From NCBI RefSeq assembly GCF_030815295.1, contig NZ_JAUSWP010000002.1: a stretch of DNA of 64,000 nucleotides; one strand, given 5' to 3'. Below, piece by piece: positions 10,658 to 22,011 of the stretch. The notes below the pieces were generated by a model. That model had not been told where the DNA came from and made no database searches. It was given only the letters and a program-made list of their open reading frames with translations. Source of the stretch: Mycoplasma yeatsii (GTDB taxonomy: Bacteria > Bacillota_I > Bacilli_A > Mycoplasmatales > Mycoplasmataceae). Every line of letters starts with the position of its first letter. Positions within the stretch are counted from its first letter, which is position 1. Both the position numbers and the translations under genes were made by a program.

Positions 10658-11602
10658 CTACCCTCCATTTTGTATTAACTCTTCTAATTCACTCACTAAA
10701 GTTGGTATTTCATTTAAAGTTTCAATTCTTGCTCCTGATGCAAGTTTGTGTCCTCCACCGTTGTGTTTTTCAGCAACTTTATTAACTTCATAATCACGAC
10801 TTCTAAATGACACTTTTAATTGATCTTCATATTCAATAACAGTGAATCAAATTTTAATTTCTTCAATTCCTGCCATTGTTGATAAGCAATATTTAATTTC
10901 TTCGTAATTTAAATCTCAACCTTTTTGATCTTCTTTTGTTAAAACAATATATGCAATACCTGTATTTGTAATATTAACTTTAGAAAAAGCGAAATTCATT
11001 CATTTTCTCATCTTTAATGATGAAACATATAAATAATCATTTGCTTTTTTAAAATCAGCGCCAAATTCTAATAATTTAGAAGCTACTATAAAAGTTTGTG
11101 AATCTGTTTTTTCATATAAAAATCTTCCAGAATCAGTTAATAAACCTAAATATAAATTATGTGCAGCTTTTTTAGGAATTATTAAATTCATTTGCATTCC
11201 TCATAAAGTGATTACTTCAGTATTTGCAATTGATGAGTCTAAAATTAAATCATTATCTGCATAATCTTCAACATTAATATGATGATCAACTTTAAATATT
11301 TCTTTAACTAGTTCAACTCTATCAAAATCAATACGTGATTTAACTGCAGTATCAACTGTAATTAGTAATGAGTTTTGAACAAATTCATCACTAATTTCAT
11401 TACTTAAAAAATCTAAATCATCGTTTAATCTTTCACCAACAACAAAGATCTTTTTATTTTCAAAATTCTTTTCAATTATATAAGCAAGACCCATAGCACT
11501 ACCTTGAGCATCTCAATCAGGTAGTTTATGTTTTGCGATGATTATGTTGTCGTATTGTTTAATTTTTTCAACTAATTTTTCACATTTTTTATTATCTAAC
11601 AT
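10658..11602 (-). CDS. nrnA: DHH phosphoesterase (nanoRNase/pAp phosphatase type)
   Basis: This 314-residue DHH/DHHA1 protein carries the 'VDTA' and 'KVDHHIN' metal motifs of the DHH domain and a C-terminal glycine-rich 'HNGGGHKLASGA' of DHHA1. Family members degrade short oligoribonucleotides and dephosphorylate 3'-phosphoadenosine 5'-phosphate. The usual first motif D.D.GS is present as 'LPDWDAQGSAMG', with the Trp encoded by TGA. The gene ends five bases before the tdk start, and its 3' end carries the tdk ribosome-binding site. Confidence 0.9.
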
Positions 11603-11603
11603 T

Positions 11604-13481
11604 CTACACCTCTTCAGAAATTATTTTGCTTATACTTTTTCTATCTACGTGAACAACTATTTTGTCATTATTTTTTAGTTGAATTGTTTTGTTATAGAAA
11701 AATATTTTTGTTTTATACTCGGTAACTCCACAATAAATGTTTTTATCAATAAACCTATTTGATTTTACTAATCTTAAAATGATTGGTAAATTATCTCTTC
11801 CACCGAAACTTAAATTTACTCTAAAAGGACTTAAATAGATTGTTCCATTATCACTAATTTCATTATTTTCTAAATTTCAGTTTTTATTTTCTACTTCAAC
11901 TTGATTATTTTCTAGCTTTTTATATTTTAAATTGTTGTAGTGAGGTAGAATGTTTTGTTCTAAACTAATATCAAAAATATCTTCAGCTGATAAAAGTTGC
12001 ATTTCATTGTTATAAACACTGTAAATTGTTTTTGAAAGATCAGGAACATATCTTAATGAATCATTTAAAAATACAAATGTTAACATAGGATTAAGTTCTC
12101 TAATGCGTTTAATAGTTTCAGTTAATTTATCAAAATCTTTAGGATTTAAAAGTTGAGTAAGATTTGAAAAAACAATATTTCTCTTACCTAAATTAATAGC
12201 TTTTAACATTTTAATATAAATAATGTTTAGTGATGATATTTGAAAACTGCTTTTAATAAATCATTGAAATTTCATATTGTATTTTTCAACGTTTTCACTC
12301 ATTCATTCTGAAGCTTGTTGGAAAATATTTTTAATTTGATCCTTGTAATATTTTTTTAAAACTAAAAATTCATTTTTGTTATTATATTTAGCATTACCAG
12401 AAAGAATTTGTTCGTGATATTTATGAATTAGATATGCAATTTGTTTTCCTATCATTTTACATTCTTGACGAAGTAAACCTAACATATCTTCTTTTTGTTT
12501 ATGTTCAATATCAGAAAGTTGATCTTCAACTGTTTTTTGTCAATTTTTATATGCTCATTCAACTTTGTTATATGATTCTTTAGAGATTTCAGACTGTTTA
12601 AAATATTTTTTAAATTCAAAATCTAATTGTTTTTGAAATTGTTTTAGTTTTTTATTATCTCTATAAATTGCAATTCTTAATTCAGTAATTTTTGAACCTA
12701 TTATTTTAAGTTGTTTACCTACTGCATATTTAGTTTGAGAATAAGTAAACTTTCTTCAATTCTTTTTCAATTCTCTATTTGATGATCTTTTAATATTATA
12801 TTCACAAGAACAAGAGTCTCTTAGTTCATCAAATGCATAAATGTTATCTCACATAATTTGTTGAAACATTAGCATTAATTGATTAATTCTTACAGTTACT
12901 TTTAAGTTTTCAATTAATTTAGATAAAACTCTTATTTGAACAGGAAAATCTTTAAAAATATCTAAAGGTTTTTTCTGATTGTATTTTAATAATTTTTTTA
13001 AATAGTCATTTAAAACTTTTTGTTCTGTTGTTGTTGAATTAGTTATAAATTGAGATATTACTTTATCAATGTTTTTTCTAACTTTTAAATCATTACTTTC
13101 ATTTTTAGAAGCAACAAATGATAAATAATTATATTTTTCTTCAATATAAGAAACAGAAGCTTTTCTTAAAAATCTAGTATTGAAAAGTAGCGATAATACT
13201 AAAACTCATTTAGCAGGAATTAAACGTTGGAAAAAGTTATTGTTTTTAATGTATTCAACATTATTTTTAACAAATCTTTTATTTACAATATCAATTTCAT
13301 CAATTTGATATCTTCCTGTTTTATTTTTTTCTTTACCTAATAAAACTCTTTTAAAGAAATTGAATTTGTTAGGTTGACGAATAACTACATTAATTATTTC
13401 GCCATCACCAGCAGTAAAGTTAATTCTTTCTATTTTAGGATCTTTGGTTAGAAAAGTTAACTCACTGAATTTATATGACAT
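11604..13481 (-). CDS. Degenerate ABC-ATPase-like protein, 625 aa
   Basis: The N-terminal 90 residues follow the layout of an ABC ATPase ('INFTAGDGEIINVVI' then 'LLGKEKNKTGRYQIDEIDI'), but the Walker A P-loop is replaced by RQPNKFNFF. A roughly 320-residue Lys-rich helical, coiled-coil insertion follows. Residues about 425-510 again resemble the end of an ABC domain ('NIVFSNLTQLLNPKDFDKL', then 'TFVFLNDSLRYVPDLSKTIY'), with Walker B and H-loop residues missing. The C-terminus resembles a TOBE-like beta domain. It probably cannot bind ATP in the normal way. It is first in the run to nrnA and tdk, stopping two bases before nrnA. The ABC relation is inference from pattern. Confidence 0.7.
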
Positions 13482-13529
13482 TAATTTTCCTCCAATCCAT
13501 TATATAAATATATTTTAAATTATTTAACT

Positions 13530-13563
13530 TTAAAAAAGAAAAACTCACAACGTAGTTGCGAGT
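13530..13563 (-). terminator. rpmE terminator
   Basis: In minus orientation ACTCGCAAC-TAC-GTTGTGAGT (one G-T pair) is followed by TTTTTCTTTTTT. It lies 17 bases beyond the rpmE stop. Confidence 0.85.
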
Positions 13564-13579
13564 AAATGTTTTTAAAAAA

Positions 13580-13861
13580 CTATTTTTTGTTTTCTTTGTT
13601 TTTTGCTTTTTGATCAGCTGAGTGTTTTTCAGCAGCAGCTTTAATAGAATCTCTTTTAGCAAATTTAGATTTGAATTGTTCAACACGACCAGCATTGTTA
13701 ACGAATGTTTGAGCTCCAGTAAAGAATGGGTGACAATTTGAACAAATATCAAGTCTTATTTCTTCTGCTTTAGTTGTACCACATACTCATTCATTAGAAC
13801 AAGTTGTACAAACGAATTTAGCTTCGTTAAAGTATTTTGGTTGAATATCATTTCTTGGCAT
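13580..13861 (-). CDS. rpmE: 50S ribosomal protein L31
   Basis: This 93-residue protein starts MPRNDIQP and carries the zinc-binding cysteines of the C+ type of L31 (CTTC ... CSNC), followed by 'HPFFTG' and a Lys/Ala-rich tail. It is a structural protein of the large ribosomal subunit. ATG 13861 has an AGGAGA-type ribosome-binding site. It is monocistronic by its flanking terminators and lies downstream of fba, as in Bacillus. Confidence 0.96.
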
Positions 13862-13937
13862 AGTCTTTCTCCTTTCGCTATGTTATCATTTCGATATTTG
13901 ATACGTTATATAGTATATAACAAAATTTAAAAAAATA

Positions 13938-13970
13938 AAAATTTTAAAGTTAAGATTACTTTAAAATTTT
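13938..13970 (-). terminator. fba terminator (AT-only hairpin)
   Basis: A perfect 13-base inverted repeat AAAATTTTAAAGT / ACTTTAAAATTTT with a seven-base loop lies downstream of the fba stop, followed by T-rich sequence in minus orientation. It lacks G/C and so may be weak. Confidence 0.6.
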
Positions 13971-13996
13971 AAATTATATATGAATTATCAAAATTA

Positions 13997-14887
13997 TTAA
14001 GCTTTACCTTTGCATCCAAATCATTCTGTTAATTCTAAGAATGTTGATTTTAATGCTTCATAACCAGGTTTTAATAATTTACGTGGATCAAATCCTTTTG
14101 TATTATCATCTAAATCTTTACCTGCTTCAACATATTTTCTTGTAGCATCTCTAAATGCTAATTGCAATTCAGTATTAACGTTAATTTTTGAAATTCCCAT
14201 TGAGATTGCTTTTTTAACTTGATCTTGAGGAATTCCTGATCCACCATGTAATACCATCGGCATATTGCTTGCTTGTTGTAATTTTTCTAATGTGTCAAAT
14301 GATAGTGATTCTCATCAACTTGGATATTTACCGTGAATGTTTCCGATTCCAGCAGCTAACATAGCAATTCCAGTTTTTGAAATTTCTTCAGCTTGTTTTG
14401 GATCTGCTAATTCACCTTGTCCGACAACACCATCTTCTTCTCCACCAATTGAACCGATTTCAGCTTCAACTGAAACTTCATATTCATCAGCAAATTTAAT
14501 TAATTCTTTTGTCATTTCTAAGTTTTGTTCATATGGATAGTGTGATCCATCAAACATAACTGATGAATAACCAGCTAAAATACATTTTTTAGCCATTTCA
14601 ACAGTTTGTCCATGATCTAAATGTAAAGCAACTGGAACAGTAATATCTAAAAAGTCTAATAATCCGTTAACCATTCCAACAACAGTTTCAACTCCACCCA
14701 TGTATTTAATAGCACCTTCACTAGTTCCTAAAATAACTGGAGTGTTTGAAGCTTGAGCTGCTTCTAAAATAGCTTTTGTTCATTCTAAGTTATTAATATT
14801 AAAGTGCCCGATTGCATATTTTTTAGCATGAGCGTCTTTTACCATTTGTTTAGCATTAACTAAACGATTGTGATATAGTTTTGGCAT
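13997..14887 (-). CDS. fba: Class II fructose-bisphosphate aldolase
   Basis: This 296-residue zinc-dependent aldolase cleaves fructose-1,6-bisphosphate to DHAP and GAP in glycolysis, the main energy route of these organisms. Visible motifs are the metal ligands in 'HLDHGQT', the 'VEAEIGSIGGEEDG' segment, the HGKYP ligand region and the phosphate-binding 'LHGGSGIP'. Three Trp residues are encoded by TGA. It lies between a broken membrane protein gene and rpmE, within a block that matches the Bacillus order pyrG ... fba ... rpmE. Confidence 0.97.
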
Positions 14888-15001
14888 TTTGTAATAATCT
14901 CCTTACCTTGTTGCGTCTATATAATAATATCATTTATACAACTATATTGTTAGCATCTCATATAGTGAAAATATATCTAAATTTTTAACTAAATAAATTA
15001 A

Positions 15002-15842
15002 TTATTTATAAGTAACTGTAAAAAAGTTTTTAATTAAAATCTCTGGTAAATCATCTAAATTAATAACATCTTTGTTGTTAACTACAACCGAATAATTCTC
15101 ACGTTTTTTAAATAACTTTTTATCAATAATCATAAATAGAAAAGTTCAAGTATGAATATATTCAATAAATAATATTGCTAATTTAAAATCGTATTCAGCT
15201 GAATTATTATAAGTTTCTTTTAGTTTTTGGATTTTTTTATTTAAATATTCAACTGATGTTTTTGTTCTTCAACTAATAAATTTATTTTGATTATTATATA
15301 AAAGTTTAAAGTCTTTATATTCTGAATTAAAAATAAATTCTTCTTTTAATTGTTTAAAATGTTGTTCAAGTTTTTGTTGGTTTTTTTTCAGCGATAATAT
15401 TTTTATTTTTAAATACTTTAATCATGTAAAAAACTAAAATACTAAAAGATAAAAGTTCTGAAATCAATAATATAAAAATAAGTGTTGTAGATCATCATAA
15501 CCCATTAGGTTTAATCAAAAATATATCTAATAAACTAGCTGAATTTTTTTGTATTAAAGCCTTTTCTAAAAGGTTAAATATTATAATTACAAAAAATAAA
15601 CAAAGTAACATACAACCTGCACAAATAGTTAGATAAGCGGTTAGGATTTTTTTATTTAATAATGGATAATCATCTATTTTTAATAACTTATCAAATACTT
15701 TTTTTCTTACTTTTAATTGTTTATTAAATATTAAATATGATCATCTTAATTGAAAAAGAACAATACCGAATATTAAACAAATAACTCCAGTGAAAATTCC
15801 TACTCATTGTAAATTGGAATAATCAGCAATTTTAATAATCAT
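15002..15842 (-). pseudogene. Membrane protein broken by a +1 frameshift at A8
   Basis: The first frame (ATG 15842 to TAA 15354, 162 aa) has three membrane segments (about residues 12-33, 63-88, 120-145), then reads a few nonsense residues. The frame shifted by one base continues from the A8 tract at 15381-15388 without a stop to TAA 15002, adding a hydrophilic tail of about 125 residues with conserved-looking Trp codons (TGA) and no internal start near the junction. With seven A residues the gene would be a 279-residue protein. It may be inactivated, phase variable, or rescued by slippage. The function is unknown. Confidence 0.75.
15381..15388 (-). repeat. A8 (coding sense) homopolymer at frame break
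   Basis: The coding strand reads GCT GAA AAA AAA CCA. One A fewer gives GAA AAA AAC CAA CAA and opens the 125-codon downstream frame. Confidence 0.75.
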
Positions 15843-15866
15843 GTATTCACCTCTTTTTTAATAAAA

Positions 15867-15907
15867 ATCACTTTATCTAATAACTTCTTATTAGATTTTA
15901 AAGTGAT
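15867..15907 (-). terminator. pyrG terminator
   Basis: ATCACTTTA / TAAAGTGAT outer arms with inner TCTAATAA / TTATTAGA and a CTTC loop. In minus orientation a T-rich stretch follows. It lies 12 bases after the pyrG stop. Confidence 0.85.
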
Positions 15908-15918
15908 AATTTATTTTA

Positions 15919-17517
15919 TTATTTAATGTTATTAACAATTGCTTGGATAAATCCTTTAAATAATGGACTTGGCTTGTTAGGGCGAGATGTAAATTCAGGA
16001 TGGAATTGACTTGCAACAAAGAATTTTAATTTAGGAATTTCAACAATTTCAACTAAATTTTGTTCTTCATATATTCCTGAAAATCTTAGTCCAACACTTT
16101 CTAAATCTTTTTTGTACTCATTATTAAATTCATATCTATGTCTATGTCTTTCATAAGCATTATCTGAATTATATAGTTTTTGAGCAATTGAGTCTTTTTC
16201 TAGTTTAGTAGCCATTGTTCCTAATCTTAATGTTCCACCAATGTTATGACGATCGATTCCTCTTATATAATCAAAAATCGCATGAGATGTTGTCTCATCA
16301 AATTCAGTTGAGTTAGCATCTTTTCAACCTAATAAATCTCTAGCCATTGAAATTGTAGCAATTTGCATTCCTAAACAAATTCCTAAGTAAGGGATATCAT
16401 TTTCTCTTGCAAATCTACTTGCTAACATCATTCCTTCAATACCACGGTTTCCAAAACCACCTGGAACTAAAATAGCTTGTGAGTCTTTTAGAACTTCTTT
16501 ATAATTGTGTTCATTTAATTTATCAGCTTGAATTCATTTAATTTTAACTTTTTTATTAAATTCTCATCCAGCTATTTTTAATGACTCAATAACAGAAAGA
16601 TAAGCATCTTGTAATTCGATATATTTACCTACAAATGTAACTTCAATTGATTCTTTTGAAGTATCAATTTTTTTGTTAAATTCTTTTCATGATGATAGAT
16701 CAATTGGTTTAGCGTTTAATTTTAATTGATCGATTACCAATTTATGTAAATTTTGTTCAGCCATTGATAAAGGAACTCTATAAATAGAGTCTTGATCTAC
16801 TGCATCAATAATATTTTCTGTTGGAACATTACAAAATAGTGAAACTTTTTCTTTAATTTCTTGAGGCGAACTTTTATCACTTCTTGAAACAATAACATCT
16901 GGTTGAATTCCTAAGCTTAATAATTCTCTAACTGAATGTTGTATTGGTTTTGTTTTATATTCTTTTGATGCTGCTAATCATAATAATAAAACAACATGAA
17001 TAAACATTACATTTTCTTTACCTTGTTCCATTCTAATTTGACGAATAGCTTCAATAAATGGTTGAGATTCAATATCTCCAACTGTTCCTCCAATTTCAGA
17101 AATAATAACATCAGCTTTACTTCTTTGAGCAGCTAAATAAACTTTATGTTTAATTGCATCAGTTATATGAGGAACTACTTGAATAGTTTTACCTTGAGAA
17201 TCTCCCCTTCTTTCTCCTTCAATAACTTCTAAATAAATTTTTCCTGCACTTGTTGAAGAAATTTTTGATAATTCTTCATCTGTAAAACGTTCATAATGAC
17301 CTAAATCTAAATCAGTTTCTCCACCATCACTAGTAACAAAAACTTCACCATGTTGGTATGGAGACATTGTCCCTGGATCAACATTTAAATAAGGATCAAA
17401 TTTTTGCATAAATACTTTTAATCCACTTGCTTTTAATAAAGCACCTAATGAGCTAGCTGTTATTCCTTTTCCTAAACCTGAAACTACTCCACCTGTAACG
17501 AATATAAATTTTGCCAT
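15919..17517 (-). CDS. pyrG: CTP synthase
   Basis: This 532-residue enzyme aminates UTP to CTP with ATP and glutamine. The N-terminal synthetase domain begins 'FIFVTGGVVSGLGKGI' with the P-loop and 'QKFDPYLNVDPGTM'. The C-terminal glutamine amidotransferase domain has the nucleophile in 'GICLGMQ', the oxyanion 'PGGFGNRG' and the catalytic H.E in 'QFHPEF'. Full family length. It follows rpoE with a terminator between, in conserved Firmicute order. Confidence 0.97.
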
Positions 17518-17562
17518 TTGTCTATCTCCTTGTATCAGTTAATTATATTTTACCTAAAATAA

Positions 17563-17595
17563 AAAAGTCATAAAAACATAAGTTTTACAACTTTT
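17563..17595 (-). terminator. rpoE terminator
   Basis: AAAAGT / ACTTTT outer and TAAAA / TTTTA inner arms. In minus orientation TTTTTT follows. It lies six bases after the rpoE stop. Confidence 0.7.
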
Positions 17596-17600
17596 CAAAA

Positions 17601-18029
17601 TTATTCATCTCCGTAATCGTCTTCACCAACTGTAACGAATCCTTCATCATCTTCTTCATCGTCTTCGTATTCTTCATCATAATACTCTTCTTCAAGATCT
17701 TCATCGTCAATAATAGTTTCTGAATCATCTAGATCTTCATCGTTTTCAGATTTTGGTTTTTTCTCAACTTCTTCTAGTTTAGCAGCGTATTGTTTTTTAA
17801 TATCTTCAACTTCAGGATCAGCACTTAATGCTCATAAACCTTCAGATGTTAAAGCAAAACGATTATCTAAAACCATATCTCCATATAAATCAGCGATAAC
17901 TGACATTTCATCTTTTTTCTGACTTACAACATCTTTAGAAATTTCATTTCAAATATTTAATAAAGTTGTTGGTTTTTTATTTGCCAGTAAATAGTCATAA
18001 ACTAAATTTAAATTTGTTTTTTTGTTCAT
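17601..18029 (-). CDS. rpoE: RNA polymerase delta subunit
   Basis: This 142-residue protein has an N-terminal HARE-HTH winged-helix domain (about residues 3-80) with 'VYDYLLANKKPTTLLNIW' and 'GDMVLDNRFALT', and a C-terminal half of almost pure Asp/Glu, the hallmark of the delta subunit. Known role: raises RNA polymerase recycling and selectivity in Gram-positive bacteria. It lies directly upstream of pyrG, as in Bacillus. The acidic tail makes the DNA of 17601-17760 locally repetitive in TTC and ATC. Confidence 0.92.
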
Positions 18030-18047
18030 TTTTATAGTCTCTTTCTA

Positions 18048-19268
18048 CTACTTTATTTCTAAGTCTTTAGGAAATAAGTATTTAATTTCATTTTTTTGAT
18101 TATTGTTTTCTTTTATAGCACACGATAAAAGGCTAATATTTTCTAAAGCGTCGATCTTATTTGTCTTTTCATTAAATAAGTAAATATGTTCGTCTTTTTT
18201 TGCCCCATGTTCTATTTTATACATAACTGCAGGTTTTGAAACTGTTTTTAGAAAATAATATTCAGGATCGTATCCTTTTTCTTTCAATTTATCTAATATT
18301 TTATCTTTTTCAACTATTTGTTCACTTTTGCAAACAAATAATTCTCTATTATTAATTCTTTTTGAAAGATCACTTAATATTTGATCTTGTTCGTTTTGGC
18401 AATTAGCAAATATATTAAACATTAAATAATCATCAATTTGAAGATATTCTTTTAATTTAATTGGCTTATTTTCAAATAATGCACCAAATAATTCATAAAT
18501 TCTATTATCTTTGAATTTGTAATTATTATCAGCTAAGTATTTAATTCTTTTAAATCATGTTGAAAACATAACATCAAAACTAATTGAAGTTTTATGATTA
18601 TATACTTGTTGATACATATGATATCTTCCTAGTAAATATGATTCAATTGCATAAATAGTTTTATGTGGAAAGACAATTTTGTTATCTCTAATTTTTGCAT
18701 TTCTAATTAGTCATTTAACATCTAAAGTTGCATAATCAACTCCACAATTATATGAATCACGAATTAAATAGTCAAATCTATCAGCATCAATTTGAGAACT
18801 TACTAATAAATTAATGATGTTATTTTTATATGTTCCATCAATAATAGCAACGATATCATCTGGATTAATATCATATTTTTTTAGAATTTTATTAATGTTT
18901 CCATCAACGTTTTTAATAATTTCTGTTGTGTAACTTTCATGAGATTTGTTTGTAATTCTTTCAAATGTGTGAGAAAAAGCAGCATGACCAACATCGTGTA
19001 ATAATCCTGCTAGTTTAACTAACATTTGTTCTTTTTGATCAATTAATTTAAAATCTCTATTTTTTAAAAATTGTTGTAAAACATGATATACACCAATACA
19101 ATGACTAAAACGTGTGTGAGTTGCACTTGGATAAGCAAATTGACTTCCTGCTAGTTGAAGTATTCTTCTTAATCTTTGCATTTCACTAGAATTAATAATT
19201 TCTATATATATTGGATGATCGAAATAAATATCACCATGAACATTATCTCTTATAACTTTTTCGTACAT
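18048..19268 (-). CDS. HD-domain phosphohydrolase (YwfO/dGTPase-like)
   Basis: This 406-residue protein has the HD metal motif 'LAGLLHDVGHAAFSH' near residue 90, an upstream His in 'HTRFSHCIGVYH', and Asp in 'SQIDADRFDYLIRD'. This pattern matches YwfO-type HD hydrolases, relatives of dGTP triphosphohydrolases and SAMHD1, which remove triphosphate from nucleotides. I chose ATG 19268 rather than GTG 19277 because the GTG is part of the AGGTGAT ribosome-binding site. It begins ten bases after gltX ends, so both are in one operon. Confidence 0.85.
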
Positions 19269-19277
19269 ATTTATCAC

Positions 19278-20729
19278 CTATTTTTTAAAAGAATTTATGT
19301 TGTTTAAAACTTTATCTTTTCCTAATAAGAATATCACATCAGCTAAGCTTGGTCCGTGTTGTGATTTTGAAGCAAAGATTCTTATTGGCATAAATAAATC
19401 TTTTCCTTTAACATTAGCAATTTGTCCTGATTCTTTAATAATTAATTTAATATTATCAACACTTCAGTCATTTAAATTAATTATTTTTTCTTCAAATATA
19501 TTAATTAAATTTTCATAATTATTTAAATTATTTAATTCATCTAATGTAGCTTGATCTACATCGATATCATTAAAGAATAAATCTAAATGTTTGTTAATCT
19601 GACTAGCATATTCTAATTCTTTTTTAAATAATAATAAAACTGCATTTAATCAACTTGAATCTTTTTGTGAAATATCAAATCTATTTGTATCAATAAATTT
19701 AATTACAAAATCTAAATATTGTTCATCAGTTAGTTGTTTCATATAAACTGAATTAATTCATTTCATCTTAACCATATCAAAAGTAGAAGGAGATTTGCTA
19801 AAACGTTTCTCATCAAATATTTCTATTAATTCTTCTTTTGATAATATTTCTTTTTCACCTTTTGGAGATCAACCTAATAAAGCTATATAGTTAAACATTG
19901 CTTGAGGTAGATAACCTTGGTTTTTGTATTGTTCAATAAAGAATAATGCATTACCACTTCTTTTTGATAGTTTTTTACCAGTTGAATCAACAATTAATGT
20001 TAAATGACCGAATGTTGGATAATCTCAATTAAATGCATCATAAATCATCATTTGTCGAGGTGTGTTTGAAATGTGTTCTTCTCCTCTTAAAACGTGAGTA
20101 ATTTCCATATCATAATCATCAACAACAACAGCAAAATTATAAGTAGCTATTCCATTACTTTTAACGATTACAAAATCTCCTAGATCTTTTGATTCAAAAC
20201 TAACTTGACCTCTTACTATATCATTAATTGTTCAAGTTTTGTTTTCAGGCACTTTGAAACGAATTGAAAATTCTTTTTTATCATCTAAATTCTTTTTGAT
20301 TTCTTCATCAGATAAGTTTAAACATTTTTGAGAATATTTAGTAGCTACAATTCCTTGAGCAGTTTGTTGTTCGTAATCTTTTTCTAATTCTTCACTAGTA
20401 CAAAAACATTTATAAGCCAATTTTTTATCAATTAATTGATTAGCTAATTCTCCATATCTATCAAATTTTTCAGATTGCATATATTTTCCATATTTTGCAT
20501 CTCCTGGATTAAAGATAGATTCATCGGCAATAATACCTAATCAATTTAGATTTTCAAATTGTGATTCAATTGCATTTTCAACATTTCTAGCTAAATCAGT
20601 ATCTTCAATTCTTACAATAAAACTACCATTGTAATGTTTAGCAAATAAATAGTCCATTAAAGCAGTTCTAGTGTTTCCAATATGTAAAAAACCAGTTGGT
20701 GATGGTGCATAGCGTAATCTATATGACAT
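19278..20729 (-). CDS. gltX: Glutamyl-tRNA synthetase
   Basis: This 483-residue class I synthetase has the ATP-binding signature 'PSPTGFLHIGNTRTAL' (HIGN) and the 'KKLSKRSG' motif near residue 240, followed by an anticodon-binding helical domain. Several Trp residues are TGA encoded. In mollicutes GluRS normally also charges tRNA-Gln, with later amidation by GatCAB; that is family knowledge, not visible here. It is first in an operon with the HD hydrolase. Confidence 0.96.
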
Positions 20730-20964
20730 ATAAAAATCTCCTTTATAATCGTATAGATTATAATACCAAATTTAAATTTAACAATAAAGTTTGCTTTTTA
20801 GTAGAATAAAAAAGCGTTTTTTACTCTTCATATAGGTATTAGAAGAAAATAAAAAAATTTTACCTATTTTCATAAAATAAATAAAATTTTAGATATCTAT
20901 TAATATTCTTTTTTGATTTTGATTCAACTAATACTTCTATTTTTTAAATAATTACAAAATAAAA
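20730..20964. other. AT-rich spacer upstream of gltX
   Basis: This intergenic stretch holds the gltX promoter region and oligo-A/T runs. I see no coding frame, conserved hairpin or tRNA. The terminator at its left edge belongs to the gene at 20982. Confidence 0.6.
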
Positions 20965-20983
20965 ATAGTCTCTTTCGACTATT
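20964..20983 (-). terminator. Terminator overlapping the end of the 20982 gene
   Basis: AATAGTC-TCTTTC-GACTATT. In minus orientation it is followed by TTTTATTTTG. The hairpin includes part of the stop codon. Confidence 0.8.
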
Positions 20984-21866
20984 AATTGTTATTTTTACAG
21001 TTTAATTTTGAATTAACAACTCAATTAAACACTAAAGCTAGTAATATAATAGTTCCACCAATAGCTGCTATATAATTCATAGGAACTAATGCTATTCCTG
21101 TTGCAGCACATAAAATATTGATAGTTAAGTATTCTTTTTTGATAGTTATCAACCCAATTATAGATAAAATGAAAAGAGTTGAATAGGTAATTAATCTTAA
21201 TGCTGTATTAACAATATAAGTTAATCTAGAATTTCAATCTCAACCATGTGAAGATGGTGGCATTAGTGCTTGGTCTAATTCATATCCTGTATATCCTATT
21301 CAAACAGCAGAACCAATCATTGTTAATACTAATCCTAGAACTAAAGCTATTTTATAGTTAAATTTAGTTTTGCAAGTAACATTAAAGTTATTTAAGTTTT
21401 TATTTTCAGAATAAATTTCTTTTACTCGTTCAACTTCTTTTGTTTTTTCGACTTTTTTTACAGGTTTGTTTTCAACTTGTACATTAATTGGTTGAATATT
21501 TTCTTGATTATTTAAATTCAATTGATTTGTATTGTTATTAACATTCATGTTGCTTGCACCAATTAATAATAAAACTCCACCAACAATTGTTCCAAATACT
21601 ATATTAAAAATACCAGTTGTCATAACTAATCCTTTTTTAGAACTTGTTGCAGGCACTAAACATAAAATTGAAAGCACTAATGATGAAACGTTTGATGCTC
21701 AAATTAAAAATAATAAAGTTTTAAGTCCATAATCTGAAAATCATCAAAAAAGTGTACTAGATCCTAATAAAGTAATAGTTCAAAAAATGAGTGATCCAAA
21801 TCCAGTAATTAATGAAAATATAGATCCACCTAAAATCAGATTTTTGTTATCTTGATTTGTATTCAT
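20982..21866 (-). CDS. Membrane protein with T-tract promoter
   Basis: This 294-residue protein has about six membrane segments: three or four before residue 105 (for example 'LILGGSIFSLITGFGSLIFW') and three or more after residue 175. Between them is a hydrophilic, Asn/Lys/Glu-rich segment. I do not recognise it. Its upstream region has a T16 tract four bases from a TAGAAT -10 box, nearly identical to that of the DUF285 gene at 22012-23242, so the two may be regulated or varied alike. The last bases form a terminator. Confidence 0.72.
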
Positions 21867-21904
21867 TTATACATTTTTCCTTTCTTAATAAAATAACTAT
21901 TTTT

Positions 21905-21930
21905 ATTCTATTGCAAAAAAAAAAAAAAAA
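21905..21930 (-). promoter_or_regulatory. T16 tract plus TAGAAT -10 box
   Basis: In minus orientation T16 (21930-21915), GCAA, then TAGAAT (21910-21905). The T tract occupies the spacer between -10 and the expected -35 position, so tract length would alter promoter geometry. It doubles as the U tail of the hairpin at 21931-21951. The same arrangement with T17 is at 23278-23304. Confidence 0.6.
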
Positions 21931-21951
21931 TAAAGACTGGAAATGTCTTTA
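21931..21951 (-). terminator. Terminator after the broken DUF285 gene
   Basis: TAAAGAC / GTCTTTA stem with a seven-base loop. In minus orientation it runs straight into T16. It ends the 22012-23242 transcript and adjoins the next promoter. Confidence 0.8.
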
Positions 21952-22011
21952 AATTTTTATAGAATTAAATCTCAATAATATTTGTTATTAAACTTTTTAA
22001 ATTAAAATAAT

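Noticed and set aside
17601..17760. Simple-sequence repeat of TTC and ATC triplets
   Set aside because: It encodes the acidic tail of the RNA polymerase delta subunit, a normal feature of that protein.
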